Shown: in pieces, positions 48,725 to 58,128 of the stretch
How positions within the stretch are numbered: position 1 is the stretch's first letter
How the letters are laid out: every line of letters starts with the position of its first letter
Assembly (NCBI GenBank): GCA_900323505.1
Contig: OOIN01000027.1
Coordinates: forward strand, 496,001-560,000
Direction of reading: 5' to 3'
Source of the DNA: Ustilago trichophora
Taxonomy: Eukaryota; Basidiomycota; Ustilaginomycetes; Ustilaginales; Ustilaginaceae
Length of the DNA stretch: 64,000 bases
Made by a program: the position numbers and the translations under genes
The notes under the pieces: model-generated
Databases searched by the model: none
What the model was told of the DNA's origin: nothing
Seen by the model: only the letters and a program-made list of their open reading frames with translations

Positions 48725-49241
48725 CTAAGTAAAGATCTGGTATCCACGTTCTCATGGCTCGCTTGATCTTCTCGGGGCGCGAAACTGCAACATAGCCGTG
48801 AAGGTGCATCGGGCCTTTCTTGCGCTTCGACAAAAGTGCAAAGACCTGTGAGCCGTCAGTACGAGTATGACCGGTAATAGGGGTGAAGAAGACCATGTCT
48901 GGCTGACCGAAGCTGGAGTGTCCCATGTAGTAGAAGCGGGCTGTATCGGGGTCGTGATAGATATCAGCAAGAAGTTCAGTCTCCGAGACCGGAGCATGGG
49001 TCAGACTACCGACAGTGATATCGCCTAGCTGAAGTTTGTCCTTCAGCAGGTGGCGGAGCCTTTGAGCGTACGTAGCGTGCCATTCACGTTCAGCGACAAC
49101 CTGAGTCTGACTCTCATATATCGGTCGCGGTCTGCGTGAAGAAGAGCCTGCCAAAGAAGCTTGCGAGGAAGAGGCGTCGCCCGCGGCGAAAACCGTCGAA
49201 ACTAGCAGGAGCAGGAAAGATGCGAAGGCTGAAACTCTCAT
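48672..49241 (-). CDS. secreted array protein, block F, C-terminus replaced by LTR
   Basis: 189 residues from the ATG at 49241 (upstream Met at 49259 adds six residues before the signal). The signal is residues 1-20 (F-A-S-F-L-L-L-L-V-S-T-V-F-A). The domain has A-R-F-Y-Y-M-G-H, M-V-F-F-T-P-I, Q-V-F-A-L-L-S and M-H-L-H-G-Y-V-A-V. The last 17 residues and the stop come from the solo LTR, and they bring the only cysteine of the mature protein. The original frame resumes after the second CTAAG and runs to a TGA at 48345-48347 with the expected final helix. Whether the altered protein works is unknown. Confidence 0.85.
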   Translation of the reverse strand: MRVSAFASFLLLLVSTVFAAGDASSSQASLAGSSSRRPRPIYESQTQVVAEREWHATYAQRLRHLLKDKLQLGDITVGSLTHAPVSETELLADIYHDPDTARFYYMGHSSFGQPDMVFFTPITGHTRTDGSQVFALLSKRKKGPMHLHGYVAVSRPEKIKRAMRTWIPDLYLVLEARAPYRLEYACAIA

Positions 49242-49313
49242 GTTAGCAACACGAAGCATTAGGTGGATGAAGATGCGGCTTGTAATGTCCAGGCTGACCC
49301 ATCCAGGACCTTT

Positions 49314-49321
49314 CTTATATT
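49314..49321 (-). promoter_or_regulatory. TATA-like box
   Basis: AATATAAG on the minus strand, 73 bp before the ATG at 49241. Confidence 0.45.
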
Positions 49322-49639
49322 ATTTTCATCACTTCAAAATCTGTTCTTGTTTTCGTGGGTGCCTCGCAAGTCCTCGCCGTTCGGCAAGCTACCGTCGGCC
49401 GAATCGTGAGAACAACCTCTCATCTCAACACATCGGTCGCCGTATCATAAGCTTTGGCTCAATCCACTCTGATTCCCACAATTCGATCGCACATGCCACT
49501 CGGAGCATAATTGAGTTGTTACGGGAGTCATATGAGGATACAGACGTGGGCGCTCGCCTTTCGGTCTAACCATCTGCTGGAATCTCGGTCCTTCTCATCT
49601 CAACGATGCACGTGCAAGCCGCAGCTATGTCCACAGCCG

Positions 49640-49925
49640 AAAGCATCGTCTTAACTGAGCGTCACGTGCTGCTTGGATGTGAGATGATTTGATTGTGGCT
49701 GAGGCCTGCGGCGAGATCTGAGAGCTCGATGAGGCTCCCGGCCCGCCTGACAGGGTAATAGATGAGCGAGCGATAAAAAGAGAAGCAATACAGGGAGGGA
49801 GAATTTGCGCGCTAGGCGATGACCAGACCTGCGACGATGATGCAAGAAGAGAAACATACATGGAAATTGAATGCTAGGCACATGAAAGGTGCAAGACGCC
49901 CTCGCCCTGCCGCACGAGAAGCAGA
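49640..49925 (-). repeat. element A copy, degenerate, minus orientation
   Basis: It keeps GAGCTCGATGAGGCTCCCGG, CCCGCC, ATACAGGGAGGGAG and CGCCCTCGCCCTGCCGCACGAG in order. Other parts have diverged. Confidence 0.65.
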
Positions 49926-49937
49926 CACGAAGACCTT

Positions 49938-50540
49938 TTATACCGGAGGCTTGAGGGCAGCCAGATGACCGAACACTTCCTCGATGCTGAGTACGTGTCC
50001 ACTCTTTAATTCGCCGTTGTGAGGCTTTCCGTACTTTGCTAGCTTCACCAGTGCGGGTTCTCCCGGCGAAACAGTGACGAACCCATGGGATATTACATGG
50101 CCGCGACCGTCAGTGGCAATGTACGGCTGTTGTGCTTGGAGAAGCGCCCAGAGATGTGATCTACCTTTGACATCAACTGGCGTCGCTAACACCAAGTCCG
50201 GAATATTGCGATAGCTTGAGCCGAGGTACAAGAAACGGCGGGCTCTACGATCGTAGTTGAGGATCTTCTGCAGGTTATTCTCGCTCAAAGAAGATTGTGC
50301 ATTGGTGCGAATTTGCAAATCGTTGATCTCCCATTCCTTCTTGAGGTGGTGCGAGAGTGACCCGGCGAACTGATGGTGCTGGACGGGCGCGTACGTTTCA
50401 ATGAAGTAGTGGTCTTGAAAAGGTTCCGCGGCTGGTGCTGGCTCAGATGGCCCTGCGACGTCGGATCCGGAGATACCTCCGAGTGCGAAGACTCCTGCAA
50501 TCGCGGTCGAAAGAGCAACAAGGTTGAGAAGTACTTTCAT
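49938..50540 (-). CDS. secreted array protein, block F
   Basis: 200 residues. The signal is residues 1-20 (M-K-V-L-L-N-L-V-A-L-S). The linker is short and Ala/Pro-rich. The domain has L-Q-K-I-L-N-Y-D-R-R-A-R-R-F-L-Y-L-G-S near 90-108, L-V-L-A-T-P-V near 116-122, L-W-A-L-L-Q-A near 130-136, I-S-H-G-F-V-T-V near 150-157 and V-L-S-I-E-E-V-F-G-H-L near 183-193. There is no cysteine. The GATATAAAAG box upstream is identical to that of the last gene of the window. Function unknown. Confidence 0.87.
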   Translation of the reverse strand: MKVLLNLVALSTAIAGVFALGGISGSDVAGPSEPAPAAEPFQDHYFIETYAPVQHHQFAGSLSHHLKKEWEINDLQIRTNAQSSLSENNLQKILNYDRRARRFLYLGSSYRNIPDLVLATPVDVKGRSHLWALLQAQQPYIATDGRGHVISHGFVTVSPGEPALVKLAKYGKPHNGELKSGHVLSIEEVFGHLAALKPPV

Positions 50541-51189
50541 GTTGCGGGTCTGACAAGAACTGAGCAGTTGACCCTGAGTTCCCGTGGTACGGAGCCGGGA
50601 GTCCTTTTATATCTCACTGTCTACTTACTGCTACTGGCCTTGTTGGACTCATGCTGCTTCTTGATGGTTCTTTCTGTCACCTCTCTTTTGAGCAGGCGCC
50701 ACCTTAAGGCGAAACTGTCAACACAGAATCAAACGAACCCACTTATGCAAGGTTGCTTGACAACCGTACCGAGACGGTCGTCGAAGCGTGCTTGACCCAC
50801 ATTTCCGGTGTTCGTCGCATGACCCAGTCAGGCCTGGGGCCTCGCTCGAGAGGGGGTATCTGCTGCAGTAGGGACGCCATATCCATGACCATGTCCAAGA
50901 ATCGATGATGACGCGGATCCAGCGTTGGAATAGTGCTTGCTATATTGTGTTGACACCCGGAAAATATTGGAAGTCACTGGTCCAGTAAAAGCGCAATCTA
51001 GAGCGAGGCGAGGCGGGTTAGCAGGTGGAAACGTGGGAAGGTTTCCTCTCACGTGTTTGAATTGCAAAGAGGAGCTCATGCTGCTGCATTTGCTCCACGC
51101 GCTATTGCTGCTTACATGCTACCGAGCCAAGCAAAAGCGATTCAATCCTACTGTACTTGCAGACCAAAATTGTCGTTCGCACGCAAGTT
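50541..51189. other. intergenic, no gene seen
   Basis: About 650 bp. Apart from the TATA box, nothing is recognised. Confidence 0.5.
50604..50613 (-). promoter_or_regulatory. TATA-like box
   Basis: GATATAAAAG on the minus strand, 64 bp before the ATG at 50540. Strong match to a eukaryotic TATA box. Confidence 0.6.
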
Positions 51190-51822
51190 TCAGGGTTTTT
51201 TTAGGCCAGCCAGGACTTCTTGGTAGGCATGCGACAATTTCCAGAACATCTCTTCGACAGAGAACACTTGACCCACCTCGGGAGATGCAAGCCCTGAAGG
51301 AGCAGTCCTCCTAAAGCGCTCCTCGATGTCGTTCGCATGTTTCACTTCTGCATACCCATGGATGAACAGATGGGGGCGATCTGTTGGCGGAGGTGTCCTG
51401 CTGTGTCGCTGAACTGAAAGGAGTGCAAAGGTCCGAGCGCCTCTCTCGGAATCAGAAGCTGCAATTGGCGTGGCGACGACCATAGTAGGATACTGGGGCG
51501 CGTTAGGTATGACGGGACCGAGATACAGAAAACGTCGAGGGTTTCGATCGCGTCGGATGTCTTGCACTAGCTGGTTAGGGCTCAAAGGTCTTGATTCAAG
51601 CATTGTAACTGTCGAGTCGTGGAGTCCGAAGTGCCCATGCAGGACTCGTCTCAGCCGATCTGCGTAATCGTTCCCAAAGCTGTCGATGGTGCTGGTTGCA
51701 AAACCCTCGTCGAATGGTCTAAAGCGCGTGTACCTCGGGTCTTGCCAGGGAGGACCCGCGTTCACTGCGCTTAACAGCATGGAAAGTAGTACTGCTACGA
51801 TGCAGAGGCTTGCCCACCGCAT
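51190..51822 (-). CDS. secreted array protein, block F
   Basis: 210 residues from the ATG at 51822, chosen because M-R-W-A also opens the neighbour at 52274-52846; an in-frame ATG three codons upstream (51831) is possible. The signal ends near S-A-V-N-A. The domain has P-L-S-P-N-Q-L-V-Q-D-I-R, then R-R-F-L-Y-L-G-P near 92-99, M-V-V-A-T-P-I near 108-114, T-F-A-L-L-S-V near 123-129, F-I-H-G-Y-A-E-V near 145-152 and V-F-S-V-E-E-M-F-W-K-L near 183-193. The only cysteine is in the signal. Function unknown. Confidence 0.87.
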   Translation of the reverse strand: MRWASLCIVAVLLSMLLSAVNAGPPWQDPRYTRFRPFDEGFATSTIDSFGNDYADRLRRVLHGHFGLHDSTVTMLESRPLSPNQLVQDIRRDRNPRRFLYLGPVIPNAPQYPTMVVATPIAASDSERGARTFALLSVQRHSRTPPPTDRPHLFIHGYAEVKHANDIEERFRRTAPSGLASPEVGQVFSVEEMFWKLSHAYQEVLAGLKKP

Positions 51823-51831
51823 TCTGCTCAT

Positions 51832-52273
51832 GTAGAGGAAAACACGAGAAGTGCGGAACGCTTTGGGGAAAGAATCGACTCTGAGAGCCTATCTTTTATC
51901 ACCCCAAGGGTCTTGATTGCGTCAAACTGGACTCAGCCATCCTGGACCCCTTCTCTCTGCTACTCGACTCTTCAGCCCTTCGATCTCACGCCAAGGTGTT
52001 TAGGCTCATAAGAAGGAGCTACAGTTTGGCGAGCCTACTTACCTGTGGAACGAGACACAGGCAGCGCTTGTGAAGTGAAAGCCACTTTTTCCACCTGTTG
52101 TCTTGCAGCCTGCGAAAACGGCACTTGGCCGGAACAAAGTCACACGCCACTTTCTATGCTTCATTAAGTGGAATCGAGCACAACCGTAAATTGCCAAAGT
52201 CGGGCTACAGGAACGCCCAGGGCGGACCGCAATGTTCTGCCTTTCGGACCGAACTCTTGATTTTGCAAGGCTT
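51832..52273. other. intergenic, no gene seen
   Basis: About 440 bp. Apart from the TATA box, nothing is recognised. Confidence 0.5.
51893..51900 (-). promoter_or_regulatory. TATA-like box
   Basis: GATAAAAG on the minus strand, 71 bp before the ATG at 51822. Confidence 0.5.
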
Positions 52274-52846
52274 CTACAGATGAGCCACATATCTAAAGAT
52301 CTTTTGGATGGAGAGCATCTCCGGGTCACCCCCCATCGCGATCTCGTCCCATTCGTATGCGTAATGCTCTGTAGGCAGTGATCCTGCCTTGAAAGCCCTG
52401 GCGTATCCATGCAAGTAAATCTGTGGTCGATCCAGTGGAGGTAACATTCCTTCCGCACCGCCACGGACCGACATGATAGCGAACAGGCGCTCATGCTTTC
52501 CACTCGGTGACTCAAGCAAGGCTGCGACGACAATATCACGTGACCCGGGGCGACTTGGTCCAAGATGAAGAAATCGGCGAGCATTCCTATCCTTTCGAAT
52601 CTCGTCGATCAGCTCTGTAGACGTCATCGGTCGCTCTTTCAATCGCTCGACTTCCACTGGAACCTTCATGCCTACATGCAAACGCTGACGTAGTCGATCG
52701 TTTAAAGTCTCGCCTGAGCCGGAAGCCACGTACATCGAAAACGGCTCGTTAAATGTGTTCCGCTTTTGAGACTTCCGAGTGAATCTCTGCGGGCTTCCAT
52801 AGGCTACCAAGGTAAGAAGCAGATAGAAGAGAATCGCCCATCTCAT
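52274..52846 (-). CDS. secreted array protein, block F
   Basis: 190 residues. The signal is residues 1-17 (M-R-W-A-I-L-F-Y-L-L-L-T-L). A basic K-S-Q-K-R stretch near 25-29 could be a Kex2-type cleavage site (inference). The domain has P-M-T-S-T-E-L-I-D-E-I-R, R-R-F-L-H-L-G-P near 91-98, I-V-V-A-A-L near 105-110, L-F-A-I-M-S-V near 121-127, Y-L-H-G-Y-A-R-A near 143-150 and M-L-S-I-Q-K-I-F-R-Y near 176-185. There is no cysteine. It aligns well with 51190-51822. Function unknown. Confidence 0.87.
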   Translation of the reverse strand: MRWAILFYLLLTLVAYGSPQRFTRKSQKRNTFNEPFSMYVASGSGETLNDRLRQRLHVGMKVPVEVERLKERPMTSTELIDEIRKDRNARRFLHLGPSRPGSRDIVVAALLESPSGKHERLFAIMSVRGGAEGMLPPLDRPQIYLHGYARAFKAGSLPTEHYAYEWDEIAMGGDPEMLSIQKIFRYVAHL

Positions 52847-53498
52847 ACTGCCGATCTTTGGAGGATTTGAATTAGAAAGCGGGTCCGAGTACGCAAGCTT
52901 GAGGGGGAGAGATAGAATGATAGGGTCGAAAAGAAGTTGGAGTACTCTATATATGCGCTGACACTCGGATGAGCTCGCATCAAGATGTGATGAAGGGTGG
53001 AAGCAGATTTCGGACGTACTGGCGATGTGCAGTAGCCTAGTTGCGCCTTCACGCCCACTGAGTCAGCAGGAGTCCACTCCCACTACAACCGTTCCAACCA
53101 CAAAGAACTAGGGATACGGTGTCGCTGTTGCTCCAGATTCAACTGGGAACTCGACGGCCCATGTCGAAGGCTCCGCCAGTGTGTTCCGACCGTTTCTGCT
53201 CGTGCAAGCATCATTTTCCGACAGAGAATTGAAGAACTCGATTCCGGAATTCACACGAAGCCGGATAGTCATGAGTGTAGAATGAAGCCACAGGTCACAC
53301 ATTTACGGCGAGAAGCCTTCTCGCTACGCACAACCAAAATTCCTCTCAGGATGTTTTACTGCGTGACCTAAGCCTTTCTGACAATATGTACGTGGCGAAC
53401 TCTGTAGCACGAGCTGCAGCCCTATCTAGTGACCTAGAGAACGTGCTTTGATCTTACAGGACGGATAGTGCAAGACTGAGTTCCAGCATAACAACCTC
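52847..53498. other. intergenic, no gene seen
   Basis: About 650 bp between blocks F and G. Apart from the TATA box, nothing is recognised. Confidence 0.5.
52947..52955 (-). promoter_or_regulatory. TATA-like box
   Basis: CATATATAG on the minus strand, about 101 bp before the ATG at 52846. Confidence 0.45.
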
Positions 53499-54071
53499 TC
53501 AGACTGGGCCGTGCAACCACTGTTGCAAGAGGTGTAGGGCTTCATGTTTCGAAAGAACGGAGCCAGCACCAGGATAGAAAGTCGTGGGGGACTGTGCATC
53601 CCTGAGGACTTCGTCAATTCCAGCGACATTGGAAAGTTTTGAGTAACCACGCAAGTAGATGTTAGCGCGTCCATGATCCAAAGGTTCCATAGAGAAAAAA
53701 ACGACCGCTTTGTTCCCCCGCTGTGCATCGTGACTCGAAGCTACTGGCATGGCGAGTCGCATGTTTCGGTTGTTGTAGTCAATACGGAGGAGGACAAACT
53801 TCTTAAGGCGGGCGTGTTCGACGAGCTGCCGTTGTAGTCGGTAGTGACTAATGGGATCTAGTTCCAGATTTTCGATCTGGGCTCCACGAAAGCCGTACTT
53901 TTGCTGGATATGTGAAAGAAGAGCTTCATTCTCGCGGGTCAATACCGGCCAATCAATAATCACGACTGGCGCGGGCGCTGGAGTCATCCTCGCTGCACCA
54001 ACGACGCTTGTCAGGGCTGAAAGCACCGAGAAAAGCGCCAGGGGTAGGCTGAAGCTTCCTGATCCTTTCAT
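53499..54071 (-). CDS. secreted array protein, block G
   Basis: 190 residues from the ATG at 54071, the Met next to the signal (G-S-F-S-L-P-L-A-L-F-S-V-L); an in-frame ATG at 54092 adds seven polar residues. The linker is very short. The domain has L-D-P-I-S-H-Y-R-L-Q-R-Q-L, then K-K-F-V-L-L-R-I near 86-93, M-R-L-A-M-P-V near 99-105, A-V-V-F-F-S-M near 117-123, I-Y-L-R-G-Y-S-K-L near 134-142 and a final L-H-L-L-Q-Q-W-L. There is no cysteine. A GATATAC stretch about 80 bp upstream may be the TATA box. Function unknown. Confidence 0.85.
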   Translation of the reverse strand: MKGSGSFSLPLALFSVLSALTSVVGAARMTPAPAPVVIIDWPVLTRENEALLSHIQQKYGFRGAQIENLELDPISHYRLQRQLVEHARLKKFVLLRIDYNNRNMRLAMPVASSHDAQRGNKAVVFFSMEPLDHGRANIYLRGYSKLSNVAGIDEVLRDAQSPTTFYPGAGSVLSKHEALHLLQQWLHGPV

Positions 54072-54979
54072 CGTGTCGATTTGGGATGGCAATACTGGGC
54101 CAATACCAGAGAGATGCTAAGCTTGACGGTCAGCTCTTTGCAGAGAAGTATATCAACGTAGATTACCTCTTGAGAGATGACCTTCGAGAATAATGAGGTC
54201 CAAGTCGGGATCCCTTTCCTTTCGCGTTTTAGATGATAGCACCACGCTTTACGTTCTCTAGCGTCTGGGCGAGGAGCTCACCTCGCCACGTCACCCACTT
54301 CATGATGACCTCTTCATGCTTGTGTCATCCTTCCTTAGTACCACCATCTCTTTACCTTCGATAGGCCTCGCCGAGCGGACATGGTTTTCGTTTTCCCACC
54401 CTGTACTCCCTCCCTTTGTTCTTGTCGCTCGCCGTCTGCGCTCGATCAGCCCCTCTTGGTCCAGCCGCAATCGCAATTTTTCCATTATGTCCAGGAGCGA
54501 TGCTCAGCAGGGAGGGCGATTTCGGTAGTGTGGGAGTTTAGGGGCCACCGATGTGGGCGTATCACCGAATTCCACTACCCGTGTGATTACGATCATGACC
54601 TGACAAATGTGCCCGAGGTGGAATCGATGATCGTGGGATAGCGCAGGGTCAAAATATGCCAACGACGTCAGCCTCACGACTCAACAGGGGATGTCTCAAC
54701 ACATGTCTGAATCGCAACACGGCAGCGTAATTACAGCGATGGTGAAGCTTGAAAGGCGACCTCTATAGCTCACGGATGTTCTACGAGCACATCAGGCATG
54801 CCAAGTGAAAGAGGCGCCAGAAATCAGAAATAGATCAGGTGAGGCTGCCACACTGTCAAGCATCTATGTGAAAGACTGCAGTATGAAGCACACACGTTTA
54901 CAAACTTGGTCGAGACGCATCGCCAAGCCCAGCTTCACAAGGTCCGTCTGTTGGAAGCGTAGGGGTCAAATATCTCCAT
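54072..54979. other. intergenic with element A
   Basis: About 900 bp. One element A copy; no gene is seen. Confidence 0.55.
54255..54514 (+). repeat. element A copy, plus orientation
   Basis: About 260 bp from near CTAGCGTCTGGGCG to GAGCGATGCTCAGCAGGGAG; the first about 40 bp of the element are missing or changed. The internal part (CACCCTGTACTCCCTCCCTT) is well preserved. Confidence 0.8.
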
Positions 54980-55615
54980 TCAAAGGTCTCTAATCTGGTC
55001 AAACACCTGGTAGGACGTCAATGCTTGTCCAGGCCAGTCCAAACGAAGTCGATCCTGTACGGTATGCAATCTATCCACAATACCATGGACACCAGATGCC
55101 TTGACATAGCCTAAAAGGTCGAACGAGGGGTCGAAGCCAGGCTGGAGACGACGCAGTGTGAGAATGCTAAAATATTTTTGGCCATCGCCTTGGAAGGTGC
55201 CGTCAACAGCAAAGGCAAGTCGTATCTCGTGACTATTTGGTCCTTCTCCACCCAGCCGAATGAAATGCTTGCGCGTGGCATGGCTGCGGATCTGCTGCTC
55301 CAGCGTGTCGACTGAAATAGGTGATATGTGTGCTGGCTCCACGTGGGCCAGGAGGTGATCGTAGCGATTTCGCAGGAAGTATTCTAGACGAGAAGAGGAG
55401 GACTCGTATTGACCACGAAAGCCGATTTCGTGAATTCTGAAGGGCTGACGGCTGCTTGTCATGACATCGGGTAGTGGTGGAGGTGATGATGGAGGTGGCA
55501 ATTCCGCTTCAAGCGGCTGCACTCTTGCTCTCCTTCCGCCGACAGCAAGGACGCTTTGCAGCATCGTCAGTAGCATCAAGGAAAGAAGTCCGAATAGTAT
55601 TGTGGAACGTTGCAT
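54980..55615 (-). CDS. secreted array protein, block G
   Basis: 211 residues. The signal is residues 1-24 (F-G-L-L-S-L-M-L-L-T-M-L, ends V-L-A). A basic R-R-A-R stretch follows at 28-31, possibly a processing site (inference), then a Pro-rich linker. The domain has T-L-E-Q-Q-I-R, K-H-F-I-R-L-G-G-E near 118-126, I-R-L-A-F-A-V-D-G near 132-140, Q-K-Y-F-S-I-L-T-L near 146-154, F-D-L-L-G-Y-V-K-A-S-G-V near 164-175 and Q-V-F-D-Q-I-R-D-L at the end. There is no cysteine. It is the intact sister of the broken gene at 56756-57362. Function unknown. Confidence 0.87.
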   Translation of the reverse strand: MQRSTILFGLLSLMLLTMLQSVLAVGGRRARVQPLEAELPPPSSPPPLPDVMTSSRQPFRIHEIGFRGQYESSSSRLEYFLRNRYDHLLAHVEPAHISPISVDTLEQQIRSHATRKHFIRLGGEGPNSHEIRLAFAVDGTFQGDGQKYFSILTLRRLQPGFDPSFDLLGYVKASGVHGIVDRLHTVQDRLRLDWPGQALTSYQVFDQIRDL

Positions 55616-55716
55616 TTTCGTTTGCTTGCAGGTTTTCTAGCTACCAGAAGTGCGAGTCAGCGATAGGAGCAATGGTAATAGGTGTCTCAAGCTTTGGATT
55701 TTTATCGGACGAAGAG

Positions 55717-55724
55717 CTTTATAC
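55717..55724 (-). promoter_or_regulatory. TATA-like box
   Basis: GTATAAAG on the minus strand, about 102 bp before the ATG at 55615. Confidence 0.5.
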
Positions 55725-56342
55725 TCTCGCATATGTCCGGCAGAGCGTTCTTCTCTGGAGTTCTCGCTCGCGAAGAACGTGGTTGCGATTGCTGCTGAAC
55801 GAGGTGGGGTGAGATGTAAACTAACTTGCTGATTGTGAATGCCACCGGTGATCTCTCGGGGACAAGAAAAGTTTCATCTCGGGCTAATGTGTACTCTCCG
55901 AAGCCCACATACACAAAGCCACACCATGACTCGGCATGCTCTACGATGTTACAGACCTCATTTTCCTGAACCGTACAGTTTGAGCACAATTTGAAATAGC
56001 TGCAGAACAATGCAGCTTTGGTAAGTGTGTGATCCGTGCATCGCATATGAAGTGCACCTTGGCCCCACGGACTCGCGAGGAAGGCAGCTCGCGTCAGCTT
56101 CATGTGTAGCCCGGCAAGGTAAAATAAGCCAATCCGCCAAGTGGCTACATCTCGATACACCACCTAGGCGGTCACTCCAAAAAGGAACAATGAGGTGGAG
56201 ATGAACCGCCATCGAAGGGGGTGTCTGGCATGAAGTGGATTAAAGTCTAGACTTCGGAAGTGTTGTTCCACAGCGGTTGGCTCCACCGAAAGTCCCTCTC
56301 GAAACAACCTGTACATTCGCCCCACCTGCGAGCTTTTGTGGG

Positions 56343-56402
56343 CATACAATAACGTGTATGCATACAATAACGTGTATGCATACAATAACGTGTATGCATA
56401 CA
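56343..56402. repeat. 18-bp tandem repeat, 3.3 units
   Basis: CATACAATAACGTGTATG repeated three times exactly, plus six bases. Each unit contains a short palindrome (CATACA/TGTATG). Confidence 0.92.
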
Positions 56403-56755
56403 TATCAATTAGTTCGAGGCTTTGTGTGGTGGGCGAAAGGCCGGCAGCAGCAGCTCGCTTGTAAGCTCTCTTGGGTTGGCTGTGGCACGAAACAGATGCC
56501 GCCCACCAAAATGAAGACTCGAACCTGACGATAGACTGGACTACGTGTAAGTATTTCTTCATCCGTGTAGATGTTCCTTCCAGCTTACCATGTCAAGAGC
56601 CAATACAGCTCGGACATGGCAACAATAACGGAGCGGAACGATAGGACTTGAAGATTTATTTAGAGGAATACAAGATACAAATGTGCCGAAGCGATTGAAG
56701 CAGGGACTTTGCGACGCGAGTTGGACCCAGTTCTTCTGTTGTCGATGCCATGTGA

Positions 56756-57362
56756 TCATAGACGACGAAACAAGCTCAAAACATCGTAAGATGTTAGAGC
56801 CTGTCCAGGCTCCACTGAAAAGGGACTTGCTCGAAGATTGTGCATCCTCTCCTCAACTCCTGCCACTCCGGATGAATGCATGTACGGTAAACAAAGGCTT
56901 CATCAGGTCGGCTTGAGGGCTGAACGAAAGGATCGCAAAGTACTTTTGACCTACGTCCTGGTAGGTTCCATCGATGGCAAAGGCTAAAAGTTTGTGACGG
57001 CTCGACTTCAGTTCACCTCCCAGCCGGATGAAGTTCTTTTTCTTGGCATATCTTCGAATTTGCTCCTCTAGCTCGGACAGTGGGATTGGTGCGTCGGAGG
57101 GTAGAATCCGTCTTGCATCTATGCGAGCGAGGGGAAGATTGTATATTTTTTGCAGGTGCGGCTGTAAAAGGTCCGAATACCTGTTGTGGTATTCCGTGTT
57201 GATGCTGAACGGCCATTTCATCACCTCGGGAAGCTGTAGAGGTTCGGAGGCCGTGATTGGGTGTACTCTTGCGCTCTTGCGTCGAGCAGCAAGAATGCCT
57301 GGTAGTGTCTCCACAACCAGAGCAAGGGTGAAGAACCGGATAGCCGTTGAGAGGAGACGCAT
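56756..57362 (-). pseudogene. block G array gene with a C-terminal frameshift
   Basis: The frame from the ATG at 57362 gives a signal (residues 1-26, ends I-L-A) and a basic R-R-K-S-A-R stretch. The domain has L-E-E-Q-I-R, K-N-F-I-R-L-G-G-E, L-L-A-F-A-I-D-G-T and Q-K-Y-F-A-I-L-S-F, all matching the sister 54980-55615. It stops early at 56853 after 169 residues. In the next frame the missing C-terminus is still present, with P-G-Q-A-L-T-S-Y-D-V-L, ending at 56756. A small insertion (net +1) near 56855-56870 explains this. It may still make a truncated secreted protein. A sequencing error is the alternative. Confidence 0.82.
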
Positions 57363-58128
57363 CTTGTTGTGCTTCGAGGCATCATGAACATTGGTGTTCT
57401 TGCCTTCTGTGCTGAGACGGTTTGCGAGAGAACACCGTATTTTTATAGCTTCACAATTTTTTCACTGCCACTTGGAGCTGCCGGCAACTGACTCGCCCAC
57501 AGTCAAAATTTTTGCACAGCTTAGGCTTGCCATCCTGTATGAGCCGACCATTCCGATTGTGAAGTATCGAAAGAGCCAGTACAATTGACGGCAGCATGAC
57601 ATGAAACGCCCTTCATCGGCTGCAGCGCCCACCATCACCAAAGGTGGGTTAGATTTGAAGCAGCCCAAGGCACCGTAGAAAAACGCTGCTGGCTGACAGC
57701 TTGAAGATGATATGCACACGTGAGCTCGAAGAAGACGGGTTCTCCTTATGTCGGCGTGTCGAGACGACAGCCGTTTAATGCAGTGCTTTCTTTGCAAAGA
57801 GTCGTTGCAAATCGCTCACGTTGGAGATCAGTACAAATGATCGATCTTCACGGAGCAGCTGTTCACAAACTCTGCACGGCCTGGCCTGGGATGTGCCCAT
57901 CCTAGCTTCGACAGAATCTCTATCAGATCTCAATTGCCCAGCTAGAGGAGGGGTGAGCAAGTCGGATCAGCTGAGCTATTCTAGATCAGATAACAAAGAC
58001 GACACCTTTCATGCACAACTTTGCCACGGGGCCACATTGGAGCAAAGGTAGATAGAAACCGCTGAAAGGCCAGATACTTAACCAATTTGGGCATGATATG
58101 TCGCTGAACGAAAGCGACGTGCCTCACA
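57363..58128. other. intergenic, no gene seen
   Basis: About 770 bp. Apart from the TATA box, nothing is recognised. Confidence 0.5.
57442..57449 (-). promoter_or_regulatory. TATA-like box
   Basis: GCTATAAA on the minus strand, 80 bp before the ATG at 57362. Confidence 0.5.

Larger units (their letters stand above)
49242..49937. other. intergenic with degenerate element A
   Basis: About 700 bp. It holds the TATA-like box at 49314-49321 and a degenerate element A copy. No gene is seen. Confidence 0.55.
55616..56755. other. intergenic with short tandem repeat and an odd Cys-rich frame
   Basis: 1.1 kb. It holds the 18-bp repeat. A minus-strand frame at 55702-56163 contains six closely spaced cysteines (C-S-N-C, then V-C and W-C) and reads protein-like, but it lacks a clear signal peptide. 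It is not called as a gene. Confidence 0.45.
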
